A stretch of DNA of 64,000 bases from Bosea sp. BIWAKO-01 (GTDB lineage Bacteria; Pseudomonadota; Alphaproteobacteria; Rhizobiales; Beijerinckiaceae): contig NZ_BCQA01000001.1 in assembly GCF_001748145.1 (NCBI RefSeq), positions 6,536,501 through 6,600,500 of the forward strand, given 5' to 3'. Position numbers and translations under genes: made by a program. Positions 8,889 through 16,889 of this stretch are shown piece after piece. How positions within the stretch are numbered: the first letter of the stretch is position 1; each line of letters opens with the position of its first letter. A model generated the notes under the pieces. It saw nothing but the letters and a program-made list of their open reading frames with translations, did no database searches and was not told the DNA's origin.

Positions 8889-9557
8889 TCAGCCCCTTGT
8901 GACTAACGCGCGCATTCGGGCAACGGCCGCGTCAGGGGCCGACAGCACGGGAATATCGACGACCGCGCGCACCGCGACGGCCGCGCGCGAGGTCGAAAAA
9001 TGCGCCAGCATGATCGCGTCGTGGCCGCCCAGATCGCGCGCGCGTTCGGCAACCAGGCGATTATGGCTGTCGGCGTCGCCCCTGTTGAGACGTGAGATGG
9101 CGTCGTCGACGACGATCGTATCGAGGGTTGCCGCAGCCCGCGCCTCCGACACGAAGGCCTCGAACTCGCGGGTCATGGTCGAGACGGCGGGCGCAAAGGT
9201 CGCCAGCATTCCGATGCGGCCGCCGGTGGCGATGGCCTGGCGGAACATCGCCTCGTTGGGCTTCACCACCGGAATAGGTAGCGTCTGCGCCATGCGCTCG
9301 ATCGCCGGGCCGAAGGCCGAGCAGGTGACAAGGATGCCATCGGCGCCGATGCGGCGGGCATAGCGGCCGAAATCGACGAAGCGCTCCGTCAGCCCTTCAG
9401 ACAGATCCGCCCCATCCCTGGCACGATCGGTCGTCAGGCTGTCGTCCAGCAGATTCACGGGCTCCGCCTCCGGCCACAGGCGCGCCATTGCCCCCATGAC
9501 CGGCTCGATCGCCACCGGCGTCGCGTGGAACAGGACGATCCGGGGGGAAGCCGCCAT
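8889..9557 (-). CDS. Asp/Glu/hydantoin racemase-fold protein with a single catalytic Cys
   Basis: A 222-residue protein of the aspartate/glutamate racemase superfamily. The first-half Cys motif is present (ILVTCSAFG, Cys79). The second half, where two-base racemases carry their other Cys, reads IMLAHFSTSR with no Cys. That pattern points away from a classical racemase and towards relatives such as maleate isomerase or malonate decarboxylase-type enzymes, although those differ in which Cys is kept. It overlaps the upstream dehydrogenase by one base (TGATG), so the two are co-translated. It is probably a cytoplasmic enzyme acting on the imported solute. The fold is clear; the reaction is not. 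Confidence 0.8.
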   Translation of the reverse strand: MAASPRIVLFHATPVAIEPVMGAMARLWPEAEPVNLLDDSLTTDRARDGADLSEGLTERFVDFGRYARRIGADGILVTCSAFGPAIERMAQTLPIPVVKPNEAMFRQAIATGGRIGMLATFAPAVSTMTREFEAFVSEARAAATLDTIVVDDAISRLNRGDADSHNRLVAERARDLGGHDAIMLAHFSTSRAAVAVRAVVDIPVLSAPDAAVARMRALVTRG

Positions 9558-11011
9558 CAGACCTTTTCCAATCTTGGGGCGGCAACGGCCGGTTCCTGCG
9601 TCAGAAAGGTCTGGTCCTGCCGCCGCCTCAGGCCCCAGAGCGGCGAGCCTGCGGGCTCCTCGACCATGTCATAGGTTATCGCCGTCCCGGCCGGGATATC
9701 CACCAAGGCGCGGTTCCCGACGAGCAGATGCGAGCACGCCAGATTGCCGGGCGCGACGGGCTGTGCGGGCACAATGCGCGCGACCAGCTGCGGGCTGTGA
9801 TCGTTGCCGAAGACTTCGCCCGCCTGAATGTCGCGCGCGGCGATTTTCACCAGATCGTAGCGCGGCAGGTAGTCGTCCGAGCCGGTATCGATGCCAAGCA
9901 GGCCGGCCATCAGGATCGAGGTCGACGTCTCGACGCCGCACAGATGATAGGGCCGGTAGATCACTGCGGCAGTGTCGTCGTAATTGGCGATCTGCCCCTT
10001 CGTCGTCAGGACGTGGTTCGAATAGGCGTTGTCGCAGCGCACGACCAGAAAGACGCCGCCGCCGAGGCCCGACTCCGTGGGGGCCCGCAGGCAGGTGGCG
10101 AGGTCGATCTTGCCGGCGCGATCGAACAGGCCGCCATGCTCCTGCTCGCAATAGGCGACCGGAATTTCCGTGATGCGCAACGGCGCATGAATGAGCGTAT
10201 CGACCGCCGGAGACAGGCCGGTATAGTTTGCGGCGATCGTCATCTCGCAAAGATCGTAGGAGCCAGGCTGCGGCAGTTTATTCAATATTGCCGTGCGTCG
10301 CGCGACATAGTCCTGCGTGAGCCCCTGGGGGATCATCTGCAGATATTGGCGATCTTCGGGGTCGACGACGAACGAGGCCTGATAGGGTGAATGTATCGGC
10401 TTGTCGGTGACGACGCGCGCGACACCCGTTTCATCGTCGTAGATGAACTCTCCATCCGTGGCCTTGCCCCCACTGATGACCGTCAGGCCCACGGATTTGG
10501 CCCATTCATAGAACTGGATGAACAGGCCGTGCTGGTCGCCGTCCACCGGCGTGTAGACGACCCCCGCCTCGCGGGCGAGCTTCTTCAGCATCGGGCCGAC
10601 GGTGACGTCGCAATCCTTGGTGATCATGGCGACGTGCTTGCGATTTTCGATCGCTCTCAGCGCATAGACGACGCTCGCCTCGGCAATTCCGGTGCTTTCG
10701 CAGACCACGTCGACCGAAGGCAGATCGACCACGATCAGGGGCTTGTCGGTGTAGACCCGCTTGCCGGCCTCGATCGCGCTCTGCGCAGCCTCGACACTGT
10801 CGGCATAGGCAATGGTCGCGGGCTCGAAGCCGGCCTTCAGATACGCGCCCCTGGCTGCGTCCAGCGAAATATCCGCAACGATGACAACCGAGAGACGCGG
10901 GGTATGGGGATCCTGCGTGACGATGGCGGTGCCATAGTTGCCGGCGCCGATGACGCCGGCCCGCACCTGGCCGTCCCTGGCGAATTTCGAATAGAGGTGA
11001 TGATAGACCAT
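9557..11011 (-). CDS. NAD(P)-dependent oxidoreductase with C-terminal SAF domain
   Basis: A 484-residue protein. The N-terminus is a Rossmann fold with GAGNYGTAI (about residues 22-30), resembling homoserine dehydrogenase NAD-binding domains. The C-terminal third (from about residue 385, VKIAARDIQAGEVF) is a SAF domain, a fold shared with sialic acid synthases and FlgA. Proteins of this architecture are often mislabelled flagellar. It is the first gene of the operon with the racemase-fold protein and the Fbp-like ABC importer, and lies divergent from a LysR regulator. I infer a catabolic dehydrogenase acting on a hydroxy or oxo acid; no substrate can be named. Confidence 0.82.
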   Translation of the reverse strand: MVYHHLYSKFARDGQVRAGVIGAGNYGTAIVTQDPHTPRLSVVIVADISLDAARGAYLKAGFEPATIAYADSVEAAQSAIEAGKRVYTDKPLIVVDLPSVDVVCESTGIAEASVVYALRAIENRKHVAMITKDCDVTVGPMLKKLAREAGVVYTPVDGDQHGLFIQFYEWAKSVGLTVISGGKATDGEFIYDDETGVARVVTDKPIHSPYQASFVVDPEDRQYLQMIPQGLTQDYVARRTAILNKLPQPGSYDLCEMTIAANYTGLSPAVDTLIHAPLRITEIPVAYCEQEHGGLFDRAGKIDLATCLRAPTESGLGGGVFLVVRCDNAYSNHVLTTKGQIANYDDTAAVIYRPYHLCGVETSTSILMAGLLGIDTGSDDYLPRYDLVKIAARDIQAGEVFGNDHSPQLVARIVPAQPVAPGNLACSHLLVGNRALVDIPAGTAITYDMVEEPAGSPLWGLRRRQDQTFLTQEPAVAAPRLEKV

Positions 11012-11436
11012 AGGGGCAATATCCGCGTGCGTTGAGGGAAGTCGGCTGCAATCACAGGGATGATCAGGGGCCGGCCCTTGAGGTGTGTTCGGGGGTTGTG
11101 CTGAACGGCGTCCGGCTGCGCCCGCTCACCCACCGGGGAATGCAGGCCAGGGGCGGCGCTCAGTGCAAAGATGGGCGGCGCGACGCGGCCCTGTACGAAA
11201 ACACCGCGTTTGCCGCAGCCGGCCGGACTGCGAGCGCAACGCGCGCCCGGCGATCCCTCGCGTTCTTCCTCGATCCCATCCTGTCCTCCCTGCCGGATGT
11301 GCCGAGCCATTTCTTCAAGCCGGCTTCATCCGAAAATCGCTTCGCAGCCCAAGGAGCGTAGCGTTCCCCGCTGGTAAAACAATTCGCAAAATCCTACTGA
11401 TTGGTCAGGATTTCAGACCAGCAGGAGAGCGTCGCA
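11012..11436. other. Divergent intergenic region of 425 bp
   Basis: The space between the SAF-dehydrogenase start and the LysR start. Open frames here have no recognisable protein character. The right end carries an inverted repeat likely to be the LysR site; the remainder should hold both promoters, and I see no other structure. Confidence 0.6.
11389..11413. promoter_or_regulatory. Candidate LysR operator
   Basis: AAATCCT (11389-11395) and AGGATTT (11407-11413) form a 7-bp inverted repeat with an 11-base spacer, and CTGA/TCAG are nested inside. It ends 24 bases before the LysR start, the usual place for an autoregulatory LysR box that also controls the divergent operon. Confidence 0.5.
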
Positions 11437-12360
11437 ATGGACGTCATCGGCGGCATCAACATGAAGGTGCTTCAGACCTTCCTGGTGGTTGCGGAAAAGG
11501 GCAGCTTCCGGGTCGCCGCGGAGACGCTCAACCGCTCGCACTCGGCCGTATGCGCCCAGATCATGCAGATCGAGGCGCAGCTCGGCGTGACCCTTTTCGA
11601 GCGGACGACGCGCAGCGTGAAGCTGACCGTGGAGGGGAGTCATCTCCGCGACAGCACGCGAAAGGCCTTTTACGAGATCAATCTCGGCCTGCGCCGGATC
11701 CGCGAGGAGAGCGACGCCAAGCGTGGCCAGTTATCCCTGGCCTGCTCTTCGCACATGGCTTCCATTCACCTGCCCCCGGTGCTGACCGAGTTCGTGCGGG
11801 CTTACCCCGGCATCGCCGTCACGGTCCGGGAGCTGACATCGCGGGATCTCTACGAGGCCCTGCGGCAGAAGGAAGTCGACTTCGCGATCGGGCCCGAGGA
11901 CGAGGACACGACGTTCGACTTCACGACGATCATGGTCGAGCCGCTCCAGGCCCTGGTGCCGCACCATTTTCTCGATCGCCCGCGCGACAGCATCACCCTG
12001 ACCGAACTGTCGCAACTTCCGATGCTCGTGCAGACCCGGGAGACCGCGGTGCGCAGGCTCCTCGACGAGGCCATGCAGAATCTCGGACTGGAGGTGCCCA
12101 CACGATACCAGTTCATCCAGTCCGAGACGGTCATCGCGATGGCCGAGGCTGGCCTGGGCGTCGCCGTGCAGCCCGCATCCCGGCTTGATAGTGCCAGTCT
12201 CAAGGCAACGGCGGTGCTGAAACTGACAGAACCGAGCATTACGCGCAGCATGGCGCTGATCACGCTGCGCAAGCAGAAGCTGTCGCCCGCGGCGCAGAGT
12301 CTCGCCGACAAGATCGTGCACGATGTCCGCAAGATGACCGATTTTCACGGCAATGCGTGA
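11437..12360 (+). CDS. LysR-family transcriptional regulator
   Basis: A 307-residue regulator. The winged helix-turn-helix occupies residues about 9-67 (FLVVAEKGSFRVAAETLNRS, then LGVTLFERTTR), followed by the two-lobe effector domain (IAVTVRELTSRDLYEAL, VDFAIGPEDED). The start at 11437 is set by AGGAG 9 bases upstream; another Met eight codons later is possible. It is divergent from the SAF-dehydrogenase/ABC operon and is probably its regulator. It converges with the Pot-type permease operon. Confidence 0.93.
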   Translation: MDVIGGINMKVLQTFLVVAEKGSFRVAAETLNRSHSAVCAQIMQIEAQLGVTLFERTTRSVKLTVEGSHLRDSTRKAFYEINLGLRRIREESDAKRGQLSLACSSHMASIHLPPVLTEFVRAYPGIAVTVRELTSRDLYEALRQKEVDFAIGPEDEDTTFDFTTIMVEPLQALVPHHFLDRPRDSITLTELSQLPMLVQTRETAVRRLLDEAMQNLGLEVPTRYQFIQSETVIAMAEAGLGVAVQPASRLDSASLKATAVLKLTEPSITRSMALITLRKQKLSPAAQSLADKIVHDVRKMTDFHGNA

Positions 12361-12404
12361 CGCGCGGCAACTCCGCCAGGCGCTGCCGGACGATTGCCCG
12401 TGAT

Positions 12405-12441
12405 GCCCGGCCTCGACGCCCGCCTGGGCGCCGGGGCCGGG
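12405..12441. terminator. Hairpin between convergent LysR gene and permease gene
   Basis: CCCGGCC (12406-12412) pairs with GGCCGGG (12435-12441), with an inner GCCC/GGGC pair. It lies just downstream of both converging stops and probably ends transcription in both directions. Confidence 0.5.
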
Positions 12442-12443
12442 TC

Positions 12444-13280
12444 TCAAGCCTCGCTCGGCTCAGCCCTTTGCTTCCTGCGCAGCGCGGTGAAGAGCGAGGC
12501 GCCCTTCACGGCCAGCAGCAGGGCGAAGGTCAGGATCATGATGATGAAGGCCGCGGCCGCGATCGCCGGACTGATGTTTTCGCGCAGCGAGGAGAACATC
12601 TGACGGGCGAGCGTGGTCTGGTTGGGGCCCGCGACGAAGAGCGTGATCACCACCTCGTCGAGCGAGGTCGCGAAGGCAAAGACCGCGCCGGTCAGGATGC
12701 CGGGCATGGCAAGCGGCAGCGTCACGCCGCGGAAGACCTTGACCGGCGAGGCGCCGAGACTGGCCGCGGCACGCTCGAGTGCCGGGTCGATGCTGGCCAG
12801 CGCGCTCGCGACATTGACGAGAACGAAGGGCACGCACAGCACCGCATGCGCAATGATGACGCCGAGATAGCTCGAGGCCAGCCCCATGCGGGCGTAGAGG
12901 ATCTGCATGCCGACGCCGAGCACGACCGCCGGCACCACCATCGGCAGCAGGAAGACCGAGCGCAGCAGGCCTGAGAACGGCAGGAGCTCGCGCCGGAGCC
13001 CAAGCGCCGCCAGCGTTCCGACCACCGTTGCGACGACCGTCGCGCCCGTGCCGATGATCAGCGAATTGACGATCGCCCGGGTCCAGGCCTGGCTTTCGGC
13101 CAGCGCGCCGAACCAGCGCAGCGAGGGGCCGCTGATCGGATAGACCAGGAAGACGCTGTCGGTGAAGGCGAGCGGCAGGATCGCGACGAGCGGCAGCAGC
13201 AGGAAGGCGACGGCAAGCGCCGCGAAGGCGAGCCGCACAGCATTGAAAGCCGTGCCGCCGGGGCGGGTCACGCCGCTCAT
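12444..13280 (-). CDS. Spermidine/putrescine-type ABC permease (PotC-like)
   Basis: A 278-residue inner-membrane protein with about six hydrophobic segments and the permease EAA loop ALERAAASLGASPVKVFRG (about residues 164-182). The conserved FAFATSLDEVVITLF segment is characteristic of PotC-type subunits. It overlaps the PotB-like gene by four bases and ends the operon that begins with the HisD-like gene. The ligand is unknown; Pot-type importers also carry opines, sulfonates and other small cations or acids. Confidence 0.92.
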   Translation of the reverse strand: MSGVTRPGGTAFNAVRLAFAALAVAFLLLPLVAILPLAFTDSVFLVYPISGPSLRWFGALAESQAWTRAIVNSLIIGTGATVVATVVGTLAALGLRRELLPFSGLLRSVFLLPMVVPAVVLGVGMQILYARMGLASSYLGVIIAHAVLCVPFVLVNVASALASIDPALERAAASLGASPVKVFRGVTLPLAMPGILTGAVFAFATSLDEVVITLFVAGPNQTTLARQMFSSLRENISPAIAAAAFIIMILTFALLLAVKGASLFTALRRKQRAEPSEA

Positions 13281-14446
13281 GTCTGCACCAGCGGCGTGCG
13301 CGAAAGCCGGCCGTAGAGGATGTAGAGCACGGTCGTCGGCACCAGCAGGAAGAGGCCAAGCGCGCCCGCCATGCCCCAGTTCGCCGTTCCGGTGGCGTAG
13401 AAGGCGATAACCGAGCTGATCATCTGGTCGCCGGCTCCACCGGTCAGGGCAGGCGTGATGTAGTAACCGAGCGCCACCATGAAGACGAGCAGCGAGCCTG
13501 AGAGCAGACCAGGCATCGCGAGCGGCAGCAGGACATGGCGGAAGGCCTGCAGCGGGGCGGCGCCCAGCGCCGCGGCGGCCGGCATCAGGTTGCGCGGGAT
13601 CGCGATCAGGCTCGCATAGATCGGAAGCACCATCAGCGGCAGCAGGACATGCGTCATGGCGATCAACACGCCGGTGCGGTTGTAGATCAGCGAGAGCGGC
13701 GTCTCGATCAGCCCGAGCGCACGCAGCGTCTGGTTGATGAGCCCGTTATCCTGCAGCAGGATCAGCCAGGCTGCCGTGCGCACCAGCAGCGATGTCCAGA
13801 GCGGCAGCAGCACGGCGATGAGCAGCGCATTGCGCTTCCAGCCCGACACGCTCGCCGCCAGCATCGCGAAGGGCAAGCCGATCGCCGCGCAGAGCAGCGT
13901 GACCTGGCCGGCAATGACGAAGGTGCGCAGCATGATCGCGCGGTTGACGGCGAAATCGGCTTCGACGGGCTCGATCCGCGCCTCGTCATTGCGCTTGAGG
14001 TCGACCGCCGCCAGCAGATTGGCATCGGTATAGGCCGGCATGCTGCGCTTCAGCGCCAGCCAATAGCCCTGCTCGTTCCAGCGCGGGTCGACAGCGGCCA
14101 GATCGACCACATCGGTTTCGCCGGCCTCGCGCACGGCCCGCGCCGTCCGGGGCAGCAGCGTGCGGAAACCGGCCTGCTGGCTGTTCAGCGTGCGGACCGC
14201 ATCGCCGAAGCGCTCCTGCGGCGTGTCCGTCCGCAAGTCCCGAATGAGCGCCGCCTGCAAGGACGCCGGCGGCGGGCCCCCGCCATCCCAGCTTGCGATC
14301 GCAGTCGCCGTCTGCGGAAAGGCCAGGCGCACCGTGCCGCCCTGCACCGCCGTAGAGATCATCATCCAGAGCGGCCAGAGAAAGAAGAAGCCGAGGAAGA
14401 GCACCAGCGGCAGGATCAGGAGCAGGGCCTTGAAGCGCGCGCTCAT
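13277..14446 (-). CDS. Spermidine/putrescine-type ABC permease (PotB-like)
   Basis: A 389-residue permease, longer than typical PotB (about 285). A periplasmic insertion of about 100 residues follows the first transmembrane segment (residues about 35-150) before the conserved permease core (VITGQ-like entry, then LPLWTSLLVRTAAW and the loop AAAALGAAPLQAFRHV). Such long PotB variants are known in alphaproteobacteria. The start at 14446 overlaps the ATPase stop (ATGA); six further codons in frame upstream are less likely. Confidence 0.92.
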   Translation of the reverse strand: MSARFKALLLILPLVLFLGFFFLWPLWMMISTAVQGGTVRLAFPQTATAIASWDGGGPPPASLQAALIRDLRTDTPQERFGDAVRTLNSQQAGFRTLLPRTARAVREAGETDVVDLAAVDPRWNEQGYWLALKRSMPAYTDANLLAAVDLKRNDEARIEPVEADFAVNRAIMLRTFVIAGQVTLLCAAIGLPFAMLAASVSGWKRNALLIAVLLPLWTSLLVRTAAWLILLQDNGLINQTLRALGLIETPLSLIYNRTGVLIAMTHVLLPLMVLPIYASLIAIPRNLMPAAAALGAAPLQAFRHVLLPLAMPGLLSGSLLVFMVALGYYITPALTGGAGDQMISSVIAFYATGTANWGMAGALGLFLLVPTTVLYILYGRLSRTPLVQT

Positions 14447-15516
14447 GGCGCCACCAGCGAACAATCGCCGGGCGCGAAGCTGGCGAAGGCCGTGCTGTCG
14501 ATCGGCGGGGCCGCATCGCGACGCCCGGCCCGGGCAATGAGGCGGCTCTCCCCGAAGGCGAGATGCAGGCGGATATGGTCGCCATGGTAGACATGGTCTT
14601 CGACCGTCACCCGCAAGGCGTTCGCGGCAGCAGCGTCCTGCACGAGATGCAGCATTTCGGGGCGGACCGAGACCATGACCTCGCTGCCGGGTTCAAACGG
14701 CCCTGCCCTGTCGCAGCTCACGCTCCCGCCGGAGGCGAGCGCAACCGTCGCGGCCTCGCCCTGGCGCTGCGAGACCCGCCCCGCCAGCAGATTGGTCTCG
14801 CCGATGAACTCGGCGACGAAGCGTGTCTGCGGCCTGTCATAGAGACCCGAGGGCGTATCGAACTGCTCGATCTTGCCGCGGTTCAGCACCGCGACACGGT
14901 CCGACATGGTCAGAGCCTCGCCCTGATCATGGGTCACGAAGATCACGGTCAGCCCGAGTTCGCGATGCAGCCCACGGATCTCGAGCTGCATATGCTCGCG
15001 CAACTGCTTGTCGAGCGCGCTCAGCGGCTCGTCCATCAGCACGACCTTGGGCTCGTAGACCAGGGCCCGCGAGAGCGCGATGCGCTGCTGCTGGCCGCCG
15101 GAGAGCTGCGAGGGCCGGCGGTCGGCGAGATGGCCCAGGCGCACCAGATCGAGCGCGCGCTTCACCCTTGCCTCACGCTCCGCCCTGGCGACGCCGCGCA
15201 TCTTGAGGGGAAAGCCGACATTCTCGGCGATCGTCATATGCGGGAAGAGCGCGTAATTCTGGAAGACGACGCCCATCTCGCGCTTGTGCGGCGGCAGATG
15301 CTCGACGCGCCGCCCGTCGACATGGATGCGCCCCCCGGACGGCGCCTCGAAACCGGCGAGCATCATCAGGAGCGTCGTCTTGCCCGAGCCCGAGGGGCCG
15401 AGAAGGCTGACGAACTCGCCCCGCGCGACATGGAAGTCGAGGGCGTCAACCACCGTGACCGTGCCGAATACCTTGCTGATGGCCTCGAAATGAATGAACG
15501 GATCCAGATCTCGCAA
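14443..15516 (-). CDS. Spermidine/putrescine-type ABC ATP-binding protein (PotA-like)
   Basis: A 357-residue ATPase with Walker A GPSGSGKTT, Q-loop VFQNYALFPH, signature [15 protein letters not shown], Walker B VVLMDEPLSALDKQLR and VTHDQGEA. A C-terminal TOBE domain follows (from about residue 240, FIGETNLLAGRV). It sits between the binding-protein gene and the two permeases and energises them. Confidence 0.95.
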   Translation of the reverse strand: MRDLDPFIHFEAISKVFGTVTVVDALDFHVARGEFVSLLGPSGSGKTTLLMMLAGFEAPSGGRIHVDGRRVEHLPPHKREMGVVFQNYALFPHMTIAENVGFPLKMRGVARAEREARVKRALDLVRLGHLADRRPSQLSGGQQQRIALSRALVYEPKVVLMDEPLSALDKQLREHMQLEIRGLHRELGLTVIFVTHDQGEALTMSDRVAVLNRGKIEQFDTPSGLYDRPQTRFVAEFIGETNLLAGRVSQRQGEAATVALASGGSVSCDRAGPFEPGSEVMVSVRPEMLHLVQDAAAANALRVTVEDHVYHGDHIRLHLAFGESRLIARAGRRDAAPPIDSTAFASFAPGDCSLVAP

Positions 15517-15668
15517 ATGATCAATCTTCCCGTGAGGATGAGGCGAAGCCGTCGCGGCCGCGACGAGGCACCGGTCGGAGACGGCGCCATGCCGGGCGGA
15601 TGACGGGGGCGGCCCCGGACACGATCTGGCGTGCCCGGGACGCGTCGCATGACAAGCGGCCAGGCGAA

Positions 15669-15685
15669 GGCGGCCGGTGGCCGCC
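15669..15685 (-). promoter_or_regulatory. Stem-loop after the binding-protein gene
   Basis: GGCGGCC (15669-15675) and GGCCGCC (15679-15685) make a perfect 7-bp hairpin with a 3-base loop in the 195-bp space between the binding-protein gene and its ATPase gene. It probably attenuates transcription or protects the binding-protein mRNA, allowing unequal expression. Confidence 0.45.
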
Positions 15686-15711
15686 CTCGCTTACCGCCCG
15701 ATTTGCCGGCC

Positions 15712-16764
15712 CTATTTGCCGACCCAGGCGTTGAAGCGCTTGGTCAGGTCCTCGATATTGTCGTTCCAGTAGTCGACATCGATCGCGATCGCATTCTCGA
15801 GATTTTGCGGCGCGGTCGGCAGATCCACGGCGAGATCGGCCGGGACGGCGGCTGCGGCAGCCTTGCTGGGCAGGCCATAGGCGATGTCCTGCGGCAGTTT
15901 GGACTGGTTCTCCGGCAGGCTGGCGAAGGCGATGAAGTCCATCGCCTGGTCCTTGTTCGGGCTTCCCTTCAGGATCACCCAGCTGTCGACGGCGTAGATC
16001 GAGCCCGGCCAGACGGTCTTGAACTTGGTGCCCTCGGTCTTGTTGATGCCGCTGATGCGGCCGTTATAGGCCGAGGTCATCACGACCTGGCCGGATTTCA
16101 GCAGCTGCAGCGGCTGCGCGCCCGATTCCCACCAGACGATATCGGACTTGATCTCGTCGAGCTTCTTGAAGGCGCGGTCGACGCCGCCCTTCTCGCGCAG
16201 CGTCTTGTAGACGTCCTTCGGCGCGACGCCATCGGCCATCAGCGCGAATTCGAGCGCGTATTTCGGGCCCCGGCGCAGGGCGCGCTTGCCCGGAAAGGTC
16301 TTGGTGTCCCAGAAGTCCTTCCAGGAGGTCGGCGCCGTCTTCAGCTTCTCGGAATCGTAGGAGAGCAGCGTCGACCAGACGATGGCCCCGACGCCGCAAT
16401 CGCTGACCGCACTCGGCAGGAACTTGTCCTTGCCGCCGAGCTTGCCCCAGTCGAGCTTCTCGTAGAGGCCGTCGGCGCAGCCGATGGCGAGTTCATCGGC
16501 CTCGACCTGCACGGCGTCCCAGTTCGGCGTACCCGCCTTCACCTTGGCCTGGATGACGCCGACGCCACCATCCCAGGATTCGTCGAGGACCGGCTTGCCG
16601 GCCTTTTCCGCGAAGGGCTTGAAATAGATCTTGCGCTGCGCGTCCTGGTAGTTGCCGCCCCAGGATACGACGGTGAGATCGCGGGCCGACGCCGCGCCGA
16701 GGCCGGCGATGACGAGCCCCGCCGCGAGCGCGGTGCTGCCGAGTATGGACTTCAGAAACGTCAT
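15712..16764 (-). CDS. Pot-type periplasmic solute-binding protein
   Basis: A 350-residue binding protein with signal peptide MTFLKSILGSTALAAG and a probable cleavage after AASA. The mature start DLTVVSWGGNYQDAQRK and later YALEFALMADGV and VMTSAYNGRI are typical of the PotD/F-like SBP_bac_8 family. The start at 16764 is chosen because it opens a clean signal peptide; the 120 codons upstream in frame overlap the HisD-like gene and are not protein-like. It supplies the Pot-type importer of this operon. Confidence 0.92.
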   Translation of the reverse strand: MTFLKSILGSTALAAGLVIAGLGAASARDLTVVSWGGNYQDAQRKIYFKPFAEKAGKPVLDESWDGGVGVIQAKVKAGTPNWDAVQVEADELAIGCADGLYEKLDWGKLGGKDKFLPSAVSDCGVGAIVWSTLLSYDSEKLKTAPTSWKDFWDTKTFPGKRALRRGPKYALEFALMADGVAPKDVYKTLREKGGVDRAFKKLDEIKSDIVWWESGAQPLQLLKSGQVVMTSAYNGRISGINKTEGTKFKTVWPGSIYAVDSWVILKGSPNKDQAMDFIAFASLPENQSKLPQDIAYGLPSKAAAAAVPADLAVDLPTAPQNLENAIAIDVDYWNDNIEDLTKRFNAWVGK

Positions 16765-16889
16765 GGATCTTCTCCCTGCTTCTGCTGCAGCGATCCCCCC
16801 GCCCCTCGCGGTTGGGATCGTCGTTGCCCCTATTGGAGCCCCGTTTATCGCGGTGCGATAGAGGGGCTTCCCGAAAAACTTCGCGCCGA

